This document shows positions 23,226 to 31,941 of a stretch of 64,000 nt of DNA, piece by piece. The notes under the pieces were generated by a model. The model saw nothing but the letters and a program-made list of their open reading frames with translations, had not been told where the DNA came from and did not search any database. How positions within the stretch are numbered: position 1 is the first letter of the stretch; the number at the start of each line of letters is the position of its first letter. The position numbers and the translations under genes were made by a program. The DNA lies in assembly GCF_045635475.1 (NCBI RefSeq), contig NZ_JBJGXI010000025.1:1-64000 (forward strand), written 5' to 3'. Origin of the DNA: JBJGXI01 sp045635475. GTDB taxonomy: Bacteria; Bacillota; Bacilli; Bacillales; Amphibacillaceae.

Positions 23226-24575
23226 TTGGTTCAAAATTCTAAGGAACGAATTTCTGAAACAAAGAATTATCTACGTAAACAAACGCTACACACAATTTTA
23301 GAACAATTTGATACAAGTGTTAGGGATTTAAGTAAAAAAGACCGTAGAGCTAAATACGATAAGATGAAGCAGGATTCCTACAGCTTTTATCGAGGTAGTG
23401 CATATTTATTTTATTACGATGTAACGAATATTCCTTTTACACATCATACACCAGAAGATAAACCAACATGGTTACTGGGTGATCTCCACATGGCTAATTT
23501 CAGCGGTTTTCAGAATGAAAATGAAGTTATTGTTTTTGATGTGGATGATTTTGATGAAGGCTATTTAGGGTCGTACTTATACGATGTTTTAAGAATGGTC
23601 GTTAGTATCCGTTTGTTTGCTTCCAATAAAGATTATTTAGCATCTCAGCAGGATTTTTTCGTAGAAACCTACCTGAAAGCATACTATAAGCAATTGAAAA
23701 AGTTTGTAGAAGGTAAGGAAAATCCAGTTAAGACTATATTCACGGTTGAAAATACAAAAGGTCCAATTAAGAAAGCTTTGAAAAAGCTAGAGGAAAGAAA
23801 AGTAACGCATGAGTTGGATAAACAAACGATGATTAACGAAGAAGGTAATCGAGTTTTTAACCGAGACAATTTAAAGCTACATGACGTTTCTAATAACGAA
23901 TACAAAGAATTAATGAAAATCTGGGACAACTATATAGAATGTATTCCTGAACCATGTTTTAAAGGAAAAGACCATTATCAAATTAAAGATATTGTTAAGA
24001 AAACGGGTGCTGGAATCGGTTCGATAGGTTTAAAACGGTTTTATGTGTTAATTGAGGGACAACATGATAATGAACACCACGATGACATTATATTAGAAGT
24101 GAAAGAAGCACGAGCTCCAGTGCCCGCGTATTTTTTTGAATATAATGAAGTGTTTTGGGAAGAGAACAATCATCATGGAAAGCGCGTAATCAAAACGCAA
24201 GAAGCAATGCACCACATGGCGGATCCATATTTAGGTTTCTTTACAATGCAAAACCGTCACTATTATGTTAGAGAACGATCTCCATATGAGAAAGATGTGA
24301 ATGAAAAGTATTTCGTTGATGAGAAAGATATGAAGCAAACGGCAAAAGCAATGGGGAAAGTAACTGCGAAAATACATGCGCGTGCTGATGCTGATATTGA
24401 TCATGGACTGCTTACTTATCATAGTGAGCATGAAATTCTTCAGGCAATAGGTGGCGATTCAGAAGGCTTTATTAAGGAAATGACAACGTGGTCTAAATTC
24501 TATATGATCCGAGTGGAAAAAGATTATCAGCTTTTTCTAGAATGGTTGGAGGATTATTTTTATAAAAAGAATTAA
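23226..24575 (+). CDS. DUF2252 family protein (kinase-like fold predicted)
   Basis: A 449-residue cytosolic protein. The diagnostic blocks of DUF2252 are SFYRGSAYLFYYD, WLLGDLHMANFSGF, VIVFDVDDFDEGYLGSYLYD with LRMVVS, then GIGSIGLKRFYVLIEG and ILEVKEARAP. GDLHMANF and VFDVDDFDE resemble the catalytic loop (H-x-D/N) and DFG-like metal site of aminoglycoside/choline-kinase-like folds, so small-molecule phosphotransfer is a reasonable guess; no member's activity is known to me. The start is TTG 23226 behind GGGGAGGGGGAG; upstream in-frame codons precede that site. It stands alone between two terminators. Confidence 0.85.
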   Translation: MVQNSKERISETKNYLRKQTLHTILEQFDTSVRDLSKKDRRAKYDKMKQDSYSFYRGSAYLFYYDVTNIPFTHHTPEDKPTWLLGDLHMANFSGFQNENEVIVFDVDDFDEGYLGSYLYDVLRMVVSIRLFASNKDYLASQQDFFVETYLKAYYKQLKKFVEGKENPVKTIFTVENTKGPIKKALKKLEERKVTHELDKQTMINEEGNRVFNRDNLKLHDVSNNEYKELMKIWDNYIECIPEPCFKGKDHYQIKDIVKKTGAGIGSIGLKRFYVLIEGQHDNEHHDDIILEVKEARAPVPAYFFEYNEVFWEENNHHGKRVIKTQEAMHHMADPYLGFFTMQNRHYYVRERSPYEKDVNEKYFVDEKDMKQTAKAMGKVTAKIHARADADIDHGLLTYHSEHEILQAIGGDSEGFIKEMTTWSKFYMIRVEKDYQLFLEWLEDYFYKKN

Positions 24576-24580
24576 TAATT

Positions 24581-24619
24581 AGCAGCCAGGTCTCGATTTT
24601 GAGCCTGGCTGCTACTATT
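24581..24619. terminator. Terminator after the DUF2252 gene
   Basis: AGCAGCCAGG and CCTGGCTGCT form a perfect 10-bp stem with a 13-nt loop, followed by ACTATTTTAG. It sits between converging genes and may serve both. Confidence 0.82.
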
Positions 24620-25582
24620 TTAGTATTGCTTCTTAAAATCAACTAGATTTATTGATGGTGGCTGTCCATTTATGTAGGACCGTAGATTTGGGATGAGAAT
24701 ATTTTCTACAACACGCTGATCGTAATATTCAGTTGAGCCAGCAGTGTGTGGTGTAATGATTACATTTTCCATTTCCCATAAGGGACTTGTCTTTTCTAGC
24801 GGTTCATTTTCAAAAACGTCTAAACCAGCGCCCGCAATTTCTTCATTCTGGAGTGCTTCAATGAGCGCTTGTTCGTTCACTACTTCTCCACGTCCTATGT
24901 TAATAAGAAAACTAGAGTGTTTCATCAGTTTAAATTCATCTTTCCCAAATAAGTGATTAGTTTGTTCTGTTAACGGTAAAGTTAAAACAACAAAATCACA
25001 GCTCGGTAGGATATCGTGCAATTGATCGATTGTTACCATTTCGTCTACAAAGGGTTCTGGTTTATTTGTATTTCTTACACCAATAACCTTCATATCGAAT
25101 GCTTTGGCAATTTTGGCTGTCTCTTTACCGATTGCACCTACTCCTATAATACCAATTGTCTTCTGATGAATCTCCAATTTCAAGTTTCCATGATCCCAAA
25201 TTTTATTCGTTTTATTTCGTACATATGTATCGATTTTTCGGGTCCAGCCCAACATTAGCGCAAAGATTGTCTCAGATATTGGATATGAATGGACACCAGA
25301 GGCTGTAGTTAAGTGAATAGAATTGTCTGCAATTAACTGTAATGGATAATTGTCCACACCTGCACTCCAGCTTTGTATCCATTGAAGTTGGGATGTTTGC
25401 TGTAAGCAGGGCTCTTCCATAGCTTTTTTCCATCCAGCAATGATGTGTGCTTCTTGTAAGTGGTGGTTCCAGTTATCTCTATTTTTTCCAAATATAATTT
25501 CCCAATTTGGTACAGCTTCCTTTATTTTCGTTTGTAGCTGATTGTTAAGATTTTCTGCAACAATTATTTTTTTTGATTTCAT
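24620..25582 (-). CDS. D-isomer-specific 2-hydroxyacid dehydrogenase
   Basis: A 320-residue NAD(P)-dependent dehydrogenase. The Rossmann glycine motif is IGIIGVGAIGKETAKIAKAF. The catalytic residues are Arg in LINIGRGEVVNE, Glu in LDVFENEPL, and His in VIITPHTAGSTEYY. The substrate loop WSAGVDNYPL takes the place of the usual S-x-G-x-(D/N). Likely a 2-ketoacid/2-hydroxyacid interconverter such as glyoxylate/hydroxypyruvate reductase; the substrate is uncertain. ATG 25582 follows GAGGTGAG. Single gene. Confidence 0.92.
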   Translation of the reverse strand: MKSKKIIVAENLNNQLQTKIKEAVPNWEIIFGKNRDNWNHHLQEAHIIAGWKKAMEEPCLQQTSQLQWIQSWSAGVDNYPLQLIADNSIHLTTASGVHSYPISETIFALMLGWTRKIDTYVRNKTNKIWDHGNLKLEIHQKTIGIIGVGAIGKETAKIAKAFDMKVIGVRNTNKPEPFVDEMVTIDQLHDILPSCDFVVLTLPLTEQTNHLFGKDEFKLMKHSSFLINIGRGEVVNEQALIEALQNEEIAGAGLDVFENEPLEKTSPLWEMENVIITPHTAGSTEYYDQRVVENILIPNLRSYINGQPPSINLVDFKKQY

Positions 25583-25787
25583 AACTCACCTCAGAAATAG
25601 CATTTTTTTCATTTTAACATGATTTTCTTTTGTATGGGAAAAGCTTGTCTTTTTTTAGCTATATTGATACGCAACAACTATATATTACTTTTTACGTTGT
25701 ATTAGCTAATTATCAAACTGGCTCATATAAAAGTAAATATTAGGTAAGATAAAAACAACAAAATCTTTACTAAATGGGTTGATTGGA

Positions 25788-26255
25788 ATGAAATTATGGA
25801 TTGCTATTACTGTTTGTTTGATTCTAACCATTACTAATATTGTTATGAGGAAAAGATTAAGTGTTTTGGAAAACTTACTCTCTCTAATGGTTATTGAATT
25901 TATTGCTACTAGTTATTTTGCCATCTTAGTTGTCAATCTAAGTGTTTGGAAAATAGATCAACAAATGAATAACTATATAATATTTTTACTATTTGAAGTA
26001 ATAGTTGCACCAGTATTGATCCTTATCTTTTATAATGTTTTTTTAGTAGCATCTAAATTAAATAAGCTACTCCTTATGATACTCAAAGTAAGCATTTTAT
26101 GTGCGATTGAATATCTGCTCGTTCATTCGGGCGTAATTACCTTTCAAGGGTGGCAATATTGGCAGTCTTTCCTTGGATACTTAATCATGATGTGTTTAGG
26201 TGGTCTTTTGTTAATAGCCTTTAGGATTGTGACATTAAGGGAGGGTAATAACTAA
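25788..26255 (+). CDS. CBO0543-like membrane protein, first of a pair
   Basis: A 155-residue membrane protein with about five helices (LWIAITVCLILTITNIVM at the N-terminus, LIMMCLGGLLLIAFRIVTL at the C-terminus). The segment CAIEYLLVHSGVITFQGWQY parallels LFEGLCVLFDVFQYKGWKLY of the next gene, so the two appear to be paralogues. This Gly-Trp-lacking-Lys motif is typical of the CBO0543 group found in sporulating Firmicutes. ATG 25788 is chosen over a TTG three codons earlier; the ribosome binding site is weak. The two genes overlap by one base. Function unknown. Confidence 0.6.
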   Translation: MKLWIAITVCLILTITNIVMRKRLSVLENLLSLMVIEFIATSYFAILVVNLSVWKIDQQMNNYIIFLLFEVIVAPVLILIFYNVFLVASKLNKLLLMILKVSILCAIEYLLVHSGVITFQGWQYWQSFLGYLIMMCLGGLLLIAFRIVTLREGNN

Positions 26256-26764
26256 TGGACTTGCCAACCCGATTTGATCAAAATGAAATATTTGTTATCG
26301 TTGCATTCATCATTTCTTATATCATCGTACTGTTACTTCCAAAACGATTTCCTCTAGCTATAACGATTTTGATTATGGTGTTTGCTTCAATAGTAGCAAG
26401 ATTGTCAGATCATTTAATTTCTGGAACGTTAATTGATCTTTATGATGTTATGGATACAGGGAAATATGAGTTGTTTGATCTATTTGTTTATTTACTATAT
26501 CCACCATTTTGCTATCTCTTCATTTATGTTTACGATAAGTGTAAACCAACCGGATTAAGCATTGTATTATTCATTATCGCTTGTTCAATAATTGGAATGC
26601 TATTTGAAGGCTTGTGTGTTTTATTTGATGTGTTTCAATATAAAGGATGGAAGCTATATTATTCGTTCAGCTTCTATTTGTTTATTCAGTCATCAACATT
26701 GGTGTTTTTCGTTTATATATGTAAGATTGTTAATTTGGAAAGGAAGAAGCACGTGCCTAAATAG
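26255..26764 (+). CDS. CBO0543-like membrane protein, second of a pair
   Basis: A 169-residue membrane protein with about five helices (FVIVAFIISYIIVLLLP, AITILIMVFASIVARLSD, YLLYPPFCYLFIYVY, LSIVLFIIACSIIGMLF, FSFYLFIQSSTLVFFVYICK). Acidic loops (SDHLISG, YDVMDTGKYELFD) and GWKLYYSFSF fit the CBO0543 family. It has AAGGGAGGG upstream, and its ATG shares a base with the previous stop codon. Its stop lies inside the following hairpin. The pair probably forms one membrane complex, perhaps sporulation- or germination-related; that is inference. Confidence 0.62.
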   Translation: MDLPTRFDQNEIFVIVAFIISYIIVLLLPKRFPLAITILIMVFASIVARLSDHLISGTLIDLYDVMDTGKYELFDLFVYLLYPPFCYLFIYVYDKCKPTGLSIVLFIIACSIIGMLFEGLCVLFDVFQYKGWKLYYSFSFYLFIQSSTLVFFVYICKIVNLERKKHVPK

Positions 26765-26784
26765 ACAGGTGCTTCTTCTTTTCT
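26743..26784 (+). terminator. Terminator after the paired membrane-protein genes
   Basis: GAAGAAGCAC (26743-26752) and GTGCTTCTTC (26769-26778) form a perfect 10-bp stem around the stop codon, followed by TTTTC. Confidence 0.75.
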
Positions 26785-26785
26785 A

Positions 26786-26953
26786 ACTAGCTAGAACGCC
26801 CTCAACTCATGACACGAGGGAGCGGCAAGGGACATGCAAATGTATTCGGTGGGACGAGTAATTGCACTAAGGAAAGCTCTCCAGATCACGCGCAGAAACA
26901 ATTGGTTTTCTTGTTTCGGATAGTTGCTATACGGGCGCCCTGGGCTTTTCCTA
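26786..26953. repeat. Dispersed intergenic repeat, family R2, copy B
   Basis: It shares ordered blocks with the 7.7-kb copy: CACGAGGGAGCGGCAAGGGA, CATGCAAATGTATTC, GGTGGGACGAGTAATTGCAC, TAAGGAAAG, and the end ACGGGCGCCCTGGGCTTTTC. Again it fills the gap between converging genes. Confidence 0.75.
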
Positions 26954-26957
26954 ACAA

Positions 26958-28355
26958 TCAGATTCTTCTAGCCACACCAGTTGCATAGGCAGCTTCTATT
27001 ACTGCGTCTTTAATTTTTGTTACAACTTCCGTATTAAAAACACCTGGAATAATATAATCTTCATTTAATTCATCATCTTTAATCGTAGAAGCTATTGCTT
27101 TTGCTGCAGCCAATTTCATTTCTTCATTAATCGATGATGCACGACAATCTAGCACGCCTCGGAATATTCCAGGAAAACATAATACATTATTGACTTGGTT
27201 GGGATAGTCAGACCTTCCAGTAGCCATGACTTTGACATAAGGCATTGCCAGTTCAGGCGATATTTCTGGATTTGGATTTGCCAGTGCAAAGACTATAGGG
27301 TCTGTGTTCATCTTCTTAACATCTTCTACTTTTAAAACATTAGCAGCAGAAACGCCGACAAAAATATCTGCATCTTCAATCACAGTTGATAATGATCCTT
27401 GAATGTTATGAGGATTGGTGTTTTCAGCATACCACGTCCACATCTTATTGTCGTAGGAGTCATTTTTCGAAATCGCACCGTTTCGATCAACACCAATTAC
27501 ATTTTCTGCACCAGCGTTCAATAACATTTTGGTAATGGCAATACCTGCTGCACCAATACCACAAACTACAATTTTACAGTCTTTTATATTTTTCTTAAGT
27601 AGTTTTAATGCATTAAAGATTCCGGCCAGCACTACAATCGCTGTTCCGTGTTGGTCATCGTGAAAGACAGGTATAGGAAGCTCTTCTTTTAATCGTTGTT
27701 CAATTTCAAAGCATTGTGGGGAAGCAATATCTTCTAAGTTTATTCCACCAAAAGTAGGGCTAATTGCTTTGATAATTTTTATAATATCTTCGGTGTCATG
27801 ATTATCTAAGCAAATAGGATAGGCATTTATGTTTGCAAACCGCTTAAATAGCATTGCTTTCCCTTCCATAACAGGCATGGCAGCTTCAGGCTTAATTTTT
27901 CCTAAGCCTAAGACGGCTGTACCATCGGAGACGACTGCAACATTATTATTTTTTATTGTTAAGTTATAAGCAAGCAAAGGATTTTCATCAATCGCCTGAC
28001 ATACACGAGCTACTTCCGGTGTATACACTTGTGATAACTGTTCCCTGTTATCAATATGAAGCTTGGAATGGACCTCAATTTTCCCACCTAAATGCACTAA
28101 AAAAGTACGATCAGAAACGTGCTTAACAGTAACACCTGTTAATGCATTAATAGAAGCCACTATTTTCTGTTGCTCGCTTTCATCATTAACACGAATCGTA
28201 ATATCACGAACGGTCATTTGTGGTCCTTCTTTGATCACGTCAATTGCGACCATATCACCGCTAGTATTACTTACTACTGTAGCTATTTCTCCAAATGTAA
28301 TTTCATTTTTGTTAATTTCTAATCGTAAAATAACGTGCATGTTTGACTTTGCCAA
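26958..28355 (-). CDS. NAD(P)-dependent malic enzyme with N-terminal ACT domain
   Basis: A 465-residue enzyme catalysing oxidative decarboxylation of malate to pyruvate. Residues about 1-75 form an ACT-like regulatory domain (HVILRLEINKNEITFGEIAT, VRDITIRVNDE). The catalytic part has VSDGTAVLGLGKI, GKAMLFKRFANINAYPICLD, GINLEDIASPQCFEIE and PVFHDDQHGTAIV (metal site). The NAD site is VVCGIGAAGIAI, and FALANPNPEISPE and CFPGIFRGVLD are family signatures. The size matches ACT-fused YtsJ/MalS-like enzymes. The start is TTG 28355, 9 bases after AAAGGAG; an ATG at 28364 abuts that site. Confidence 0.93.
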   Translation of the reverse strand: MAKSNMHVILRLEINKNEITFGEIATVVSNTSGDMVAIDVIKEGPQMTVRDITIRVNDESEQQKIVASINALTGVTVKHVSDRTFLVHLGGKIEVHSKLHIDNREQLSQVYTPEVARVCQAIDENPLLAYNLTIKNNNVAVVSDGTAVLGLGKIKPEAAMPVMEGKAMLFKRFANINAYPICLDNHDTEDIIKIIKAISPTFGGINLEDIASPQCFEIEQRLKEELPIPVFHDDQHGTAIVVLAGIFNALKLLKKNIKDCKIVVCGIGAAGIAITKMLLNAGAENVIGVDRNGAISKNDSYDNKMWTWYAENTNPHNIQGSLSTVIEDADIFVGVSAANVLKVEDVKKMNTDPIVFALANPNPEISPELAMPYVKVMATGRSDYPNQVNNVLCFPGIFRGVLDCRASSINEEMKLAAAKAIASTIKDDELNEDYIIPGVFNTEVVTKIKDAVIEAAYATGVARRI

Positions 28356-28633
28356 TGTTAACATCTCCTTTTCGAGTACTATCGAGGGTAATAATTATCT
28401 TGGATTGAAAACGCATGCATTACATGGAACAATTTTGATGTTTTGAAGTATACGAAGTAAGTGATTATAATGTAACATATTTTTGAAATTTAACAAACTT
28501 ACAATCAGGCCTTATTTGCGCAATGAAGCGTCTTCTTTCACATATAATTCTCAAGTTAAGTATTTACGTAGTATAATAATAGTAAGCGATTTCATTAAAA
28601 GATCTATTTATAGGGATAAGGGGAGTAACTTAA
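28356..28633. other. Divergent intergenic region between malic enzyme and thioesterase genes
   Basis: 278 bp holding the promoters of two divergent genes. I see AT-rich promoter-like stretches and no clear operator or RNA. Confidence 0.5.
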
Positions 28634-29029
28634 ATGATGCATGAGCACAAGGTTAAGGTAAGGTTTAATGAAACAGATGGTTTAGGACATGTGAGCAATA
28701 TTAGTTACTTTATTTACTTGGAGGATGCACGGATTGAGTTGTTAAGAGATCTGCGTGCTTCTATGCAGATGGATGGGTGGTCCTATATTGTTGCTTCAGT
28801 AAAATGTGACTATAAACAACAAGCTTATTTTGATGACCAATTAATTGTAGAGTCAGCTATAGAAAAAATTGGTTTCACTAGTTTTAAGATAGCGCATAAA
28901 ATCACCAATGAACGAGGAGTTATAGCAATTGGTGAAGTTACAATGGTCCATTTTGATTTTAATAAACAGGCTTCAATACCATTACAAGAGCAAATGAGAA
29001 GCCGACTAAAGCAATTTATGGAAAGCTGA
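28634..29029 (+). CDS. Hot-dog-fold acyl-CoA thioesterase, YbgC/4HBT type
   Basis: A 131-residue thioesterase. RFNETDGLGHVSNISYFIYL is the 4-hydroxybenzoyl-CoA thioesterase signature with the catalytic Asp and the G-H-V-(S/N)-N turn. It is followed by DARIELLRDL (helix), VKCDYKQQAYFDD and VESAIEKIGFTSF. ATG 28634 follows GGGGAG. Acts on short acyl-CoA thioesters in the cytosol; the exact substrate is unknown. Followed by its own terminator. Confidence 0.9.
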   Translation: MMHEHKVKVRFNETDGLGHVSNISYFIYLEDARIELLRDLRASMQMDGWSYIVASVKCDYKQQAYFDDQLIVESAIEKIGFTSFKIAHKITNERGVIAIGEVTMVHFDFNKQASIPLQEQMRSRLKQFMES

Positions 29030-29049
29030 GTAAATAGATTATAAAAGTG

Positions 29050-29082
29050 GCCACATCATCTAAACGTGATGTGGCTATTTTG
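29050..29082 (+). terminator. Terminator after the thioesterase gene
   Basis: GCCACATCA and TGATGTGGC form a perfect 9-bp stem with an 8-nt loop, followed by TATTTTG. Confidence 0.85.
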
Positions 29083-29221
29083 TTTCATCCTTCATTATTT
29101 ATATATTATATTCGTAATTTTACTGTTAGTTTTCTATAATATAAATTATGTGCTTGCAAAGGTAATAAATATTTTTCTTATAATTACGGAACATTACAAT
29201 TGAAAAAAGGAGAGGGACAAG

Positions 29222-30571
29222 TTGAATAGAGAACATTGGTCATCGAGAATTGGTTTTATTTTATCTACTGCTGGTGCAGCGATTGGTCTAGGGGCGATTT
29301 GGAAATTTCCATATATGACAGGGATGAATGGAGGAGCAGCATTCTTCCTTATTTTTATTTTATTTACGGTATTGTTAGGACTTCCACTACTTATTTCAGA
29401 ATTTATCATCGGAAGAGGCGCGAAGAAAGAGGCAATAACTGCCTATAAGGTTCTGGCTCCAAACAGTGCTTGGAAAATCGTTGGACAACTCGGAGTGTTA
29501 GGTTGTTTTCTTCTACTATCCTTCTATAGTGTTGTTGGTGGTTGGGTGCTTGTTTATAGTATTCAATCCCTATTTGGTCGTATCATCCAAGAGGGGGCTA
29601 ATTATGGGGAATTATTTGGAAGTATTACAGCATCACCAACCTTTACGTTACTTGGATTGGCTTTGTTCTTGTGTATTAATGTGATTGTCATTTCTTTTGG
29701 AATAAAAAACGGAATTGAAACAGCAAGTAAATATATGATGCCGTTATTATTTATTTTTTTCATTGTACTTGTTGTTCGTTCGGTAACTTTAGATGGGGCA
29801 ACGGAAGGTATAATATTCTTCCTAAAACCTGATTTTTCGGTGATCACTGCAGAAGGGGTATTGTACGCCCTTGGTCAATCCTTTTTTGCGTTAGCAGTAG
29901 GTTTTTCCTGCATGGTAACATATAGTTCTTATTTAAATAAAGACATTAGTATTCCCGCTTCTGCATCCTCAGTAGTAGTGATGAATATCTTAGTTTCCTT
30001 ACTTGCAGGATTGGCTATTTTTCCGGTAGTATTTGCATTTGGACTAGAGCCAACAGAAGGCCCGGGATTATTATTCGTCGTATTGCCGACCGTCTTTTCA
30101 CAAATTCCTTTGGGTGAATTTTTCTTGTCTTTATTTTTATTGCTATTCCTATTCGCTACATTAACATCTTCCTTTAGCTTGCTAGAAATTATTGTGTCAG
30201 CTTTTACGGAAAGTGGAAAGCGAACCCGGAAAAAAGTTGCATTGGTCTCTGGTGTTGTTATGTTTATTGCAGGAATACCGGCGGCGCTATCAATGAGCAC
30301 GTTAAGTGAATTCAAAATTTTTGATAAAACTGTATTTGATGCGACAGATTATTTGGTTAGCAATATTATGCTTCCCTTGGGCTGTTTATTAATATCATTG
30401 TTCATCATTTACCGAATGGATAAAACTCTAGTGGAACAGGAATTTACGCTAAGTAATACAATTTCACCAATATGGTACAAGGCATGGAGAACTGTTATGA
30501 TTTGGATAGCTCCGGTCACAATCGTGGTTGTCTATGCATATATGGTTGGTTTTTTAAAATTTGTGGAGTAA
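29222..30571 (+). CDS. Neurotransmitter:sodium symporter (NSS) family transporter
   Basis: A 449-residue Na+-coupled symporter with about 11 helices. The first helix shows AGAAIGLGAIWKFPYMTGMN, with the unwound Na+/substrate region G-x-G-(A/N)-x-W-(K/R)-F-P-Y. ALGQSFFALAVGFSCMVTYS is the helix-6 region, and YSSYLNKDISIP follows it. GAAFFLIFILF and ISEFIIGRGAKKEA are also typical. Members carry amino acids such as tyrosine, tryptophan or alanine; the substrate here is unknown. The start is TTG 29222 with GGAGAGGG upstream. Confidence 0.93.
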   Translation: MNREHWSSRIGFILSTAGAAIGLGAIWKFPYMTGMNGGAAFFLIFILFTVLLGLPLLISEFIIGRGAKKEAITAYKVLAPNSAWKIVGQLGVLGCFLLLSFYSVVGGWVLVYSIQSLFGRIIQEGANYGELFGSITASPTFTLLGLALFLCINVIVISFGIKNGIETASKYMMPLLFIFFIVLVVRSVTLDGATEGIIFFLKPDFSVITAEGVLYALGQSFFALAVGFSCMVTYSSYLNKDISIPASASSVVVMNILVSLLAGLAIFPVVFAFGLEPTEGPGLLFVVLPTVFSQIPLGEFFLSLFLLLFLFATLTSSFSLLEIIVSAFTESGKRTRKKVALVSGVVMFIAGIPAALSMSTLSEFKIFDKTVFDATDYLVSNIMLPLGCLLISLFIIYRMDKTLVEQEFTLSNTISPIWYKAWRTVMIWIAPVTIVVVYAYMVGFLKFVE

Positions 30572-30615
30572 GATTCGGTATAATAAATAACAGAAAAAAA
30601 TAGGACGTGTTTAGC

Positions 30616-31722
30616 TTGAGTCGAACACCTTTTAATAGAATAATACGTTTTATTATTACGTTTGTTTTGTCGCTCCTTGGAGGAACGTTGTTTTACTTTT
30701 TGCATGTCCCGCTTCCTTGGTTATTAGGTTCTATGGTTATTGTTCTTATTACATCCACCTTTACGAAATATCCATTATACTGGCCAATCCAAATACGAAA
30801 TACGGGATTAATAGTAATTGGCTATATGTTGGGCTCTTCGATAACATTGGTAACCTTAATTGCAATCATTCATCAGCTTCCTACCATGCTGATTGTTACG
30901 CTTTTTATTGTAATTAGCAGTATGTGTTTTGCCTTCTTTGTTTCGAAATTCACTGGCATTTCTTTACGATCGGCGATAGCTGGAAGCATTCCGGGTGGAT
31001 TATCCCAAATGATCGTGTTAGGTGAGGAAATAAAAGATGTTGATGTGACGGTTGTGACGTTCTTTCAATTAACACGACTGTTTAGTGTAATATTTATCGT
31101 TCCGGTAATTGCACTGAGCCCGTTACTAGAAAATGGAGTGGGATCAAATATTACGATATTAGGTGAGAGCGAGGAAGTGTGGCAATGGAGTTTGCTTGTC
31201 ATTTATACAATTGCTACGATTGCTGCTGCTTTTATAGGAAAAATTGCAAAATTACCAACTGCATATTTGCTTGGCCCGATGCTGATTACTGCAATTGTCG
31301 GTTTGAGTGGAATTCCTTCTCCTGAGTTACCTAATATTATTGTCGACGTCTCGCAATTAATGATGGGAGCCTACATCGCGTTAATGATTAAGCCAGCAAA
31401 ACTGGAAAACAAAGTGAAGACAGCAGTTGCTGCAATCATTACGGGATTGGCACTTGTATGCTTCTCATTTGGTATTGGTATCGCACTTGAATTCATTCAT
31501 GAAATCCCTGCAGTCACGGCTTTTTTAAGCACTGCGCCAGGGGGAATTGCTGAAATGGGGATTGTTGCGAAAGAAGTAAACGCAGATTTACCAACTGTAA
31601 CAGGCTACCAAACATTTCGTATATTATTTATTTTGTTTTTGGTTCCATATACATTACGATGGTTATTTCGTCAACAATGGTTTATAAATATGGAAAATAT
31701 GAAAAAAAGGAGCTCAAAATAG
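30616..31722 (+). CDS. AbrB-family (AmoA-like regulator) membrane protein
   Basis: A 368-residue polytopic membrane protein of the Pfam AbrB type, not the transition-state DNA-binding AbrB. It contains two similar halves, each with P-(L/T)-(P/A)-x-L-L-G-(S/P)-M: first FLHVPLPWLLGSM and GSIPGGLSQMIVLGEE, then AKLPTAYLLGPM and STAPGGIAEMGIVAKE. This duplicated P-G-G-(L/I) pattern is the family hallmark. The role is uncertain; E. coli AbrB affects aidB expression, and transport is often suspected. TTG 30616 is preferred over GTG 30607, which overlaps the ribosome binding site. Confidence 0.88.
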   Translation: MSRTPFNRIIRFIITFVLSLLGGTLFYFLHVPLPWLLGSMVIVLITSTFTKYPLYWPIQIRNTGLIVIGYMLGSSITLVTLIAIIHQLPTMLIVTLFIVISSMCFAFFVSKFTGISLRSAIAGSIPGGLSQMIVLGEEIKDVDVTVVTFFQLTRLFSVIFIVPVIALSPLLENGVGSNITILGESEEVWQWSLLVIYTIATIAAAFIGKIAKLPTAYLLGPMLITAIVGLSGIPSPELPNIIVDVSQLMMGAYIALMIKPAKLENKVKTAVAAIITGLALVCFSFGIGIALEFIHEIPAVTAFLSTAPGGIAEMGIVAKEVNADLPTVTGYQTFRILFILFLVPYTLRWLFRQQWFINMENMKKRSSK

Positions 31723-31743
31723 AAATATTTTGAGCTCCTTTTC
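31707..31743. terminator. Terminator after the AbrB-type gene
   Basis: AAGGAGCTCAAAATA and TATTTTGAGCTCCTT form a perfect 15-bp stem with loop GAAA and a short T-rich tail. It is between converging genes. Confidence 0.88.
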
Positions 31744-31746
31744 AGG

Positions 31747-31884
31747 TTAACGACGGTTATTTCTCGCCTCTTTAGCATTGTGTTGCTCTAGTCTAGTTGC
31801 ACCACCATAATGTAATGCTTGATCGCGATCAGCTTCTACGTTCCCTGATTTACGTTGTTTTCGTTCTTGTCTGTCTTTACCCAT
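31747..31884 (-). CDS. YpzI-like very small charged protein
   Basis: A 45-residue hydrophilic peptide: MGKDRQERKQRKSGNVEADR followed by DQALHYGGATRLEQ and a basic end. The MGKDRQE beginning and the D-R-D-Q-(A/S)-L-H-Y-x-G-A-T segment match what I remember of Bacillus YpzI. The start is ATG 31884 with AGAAGGGATG upstream; an in-frame start at 31932 has no ribosome binding site. It is 57 bp after metA on the same strand. Role unknown. Confidence 0.68.
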   Translation of the reverse strand: MGKDRQERKQRKSGNVEADRDQALHYGGATRLEQHNAKEARNNRR

Positions 31885-31941
31885 ACAATCATCCCTTCTA
31901 ACATTAGATTTCATGTATAGTGTTCCCGCCAATGGAAAACA

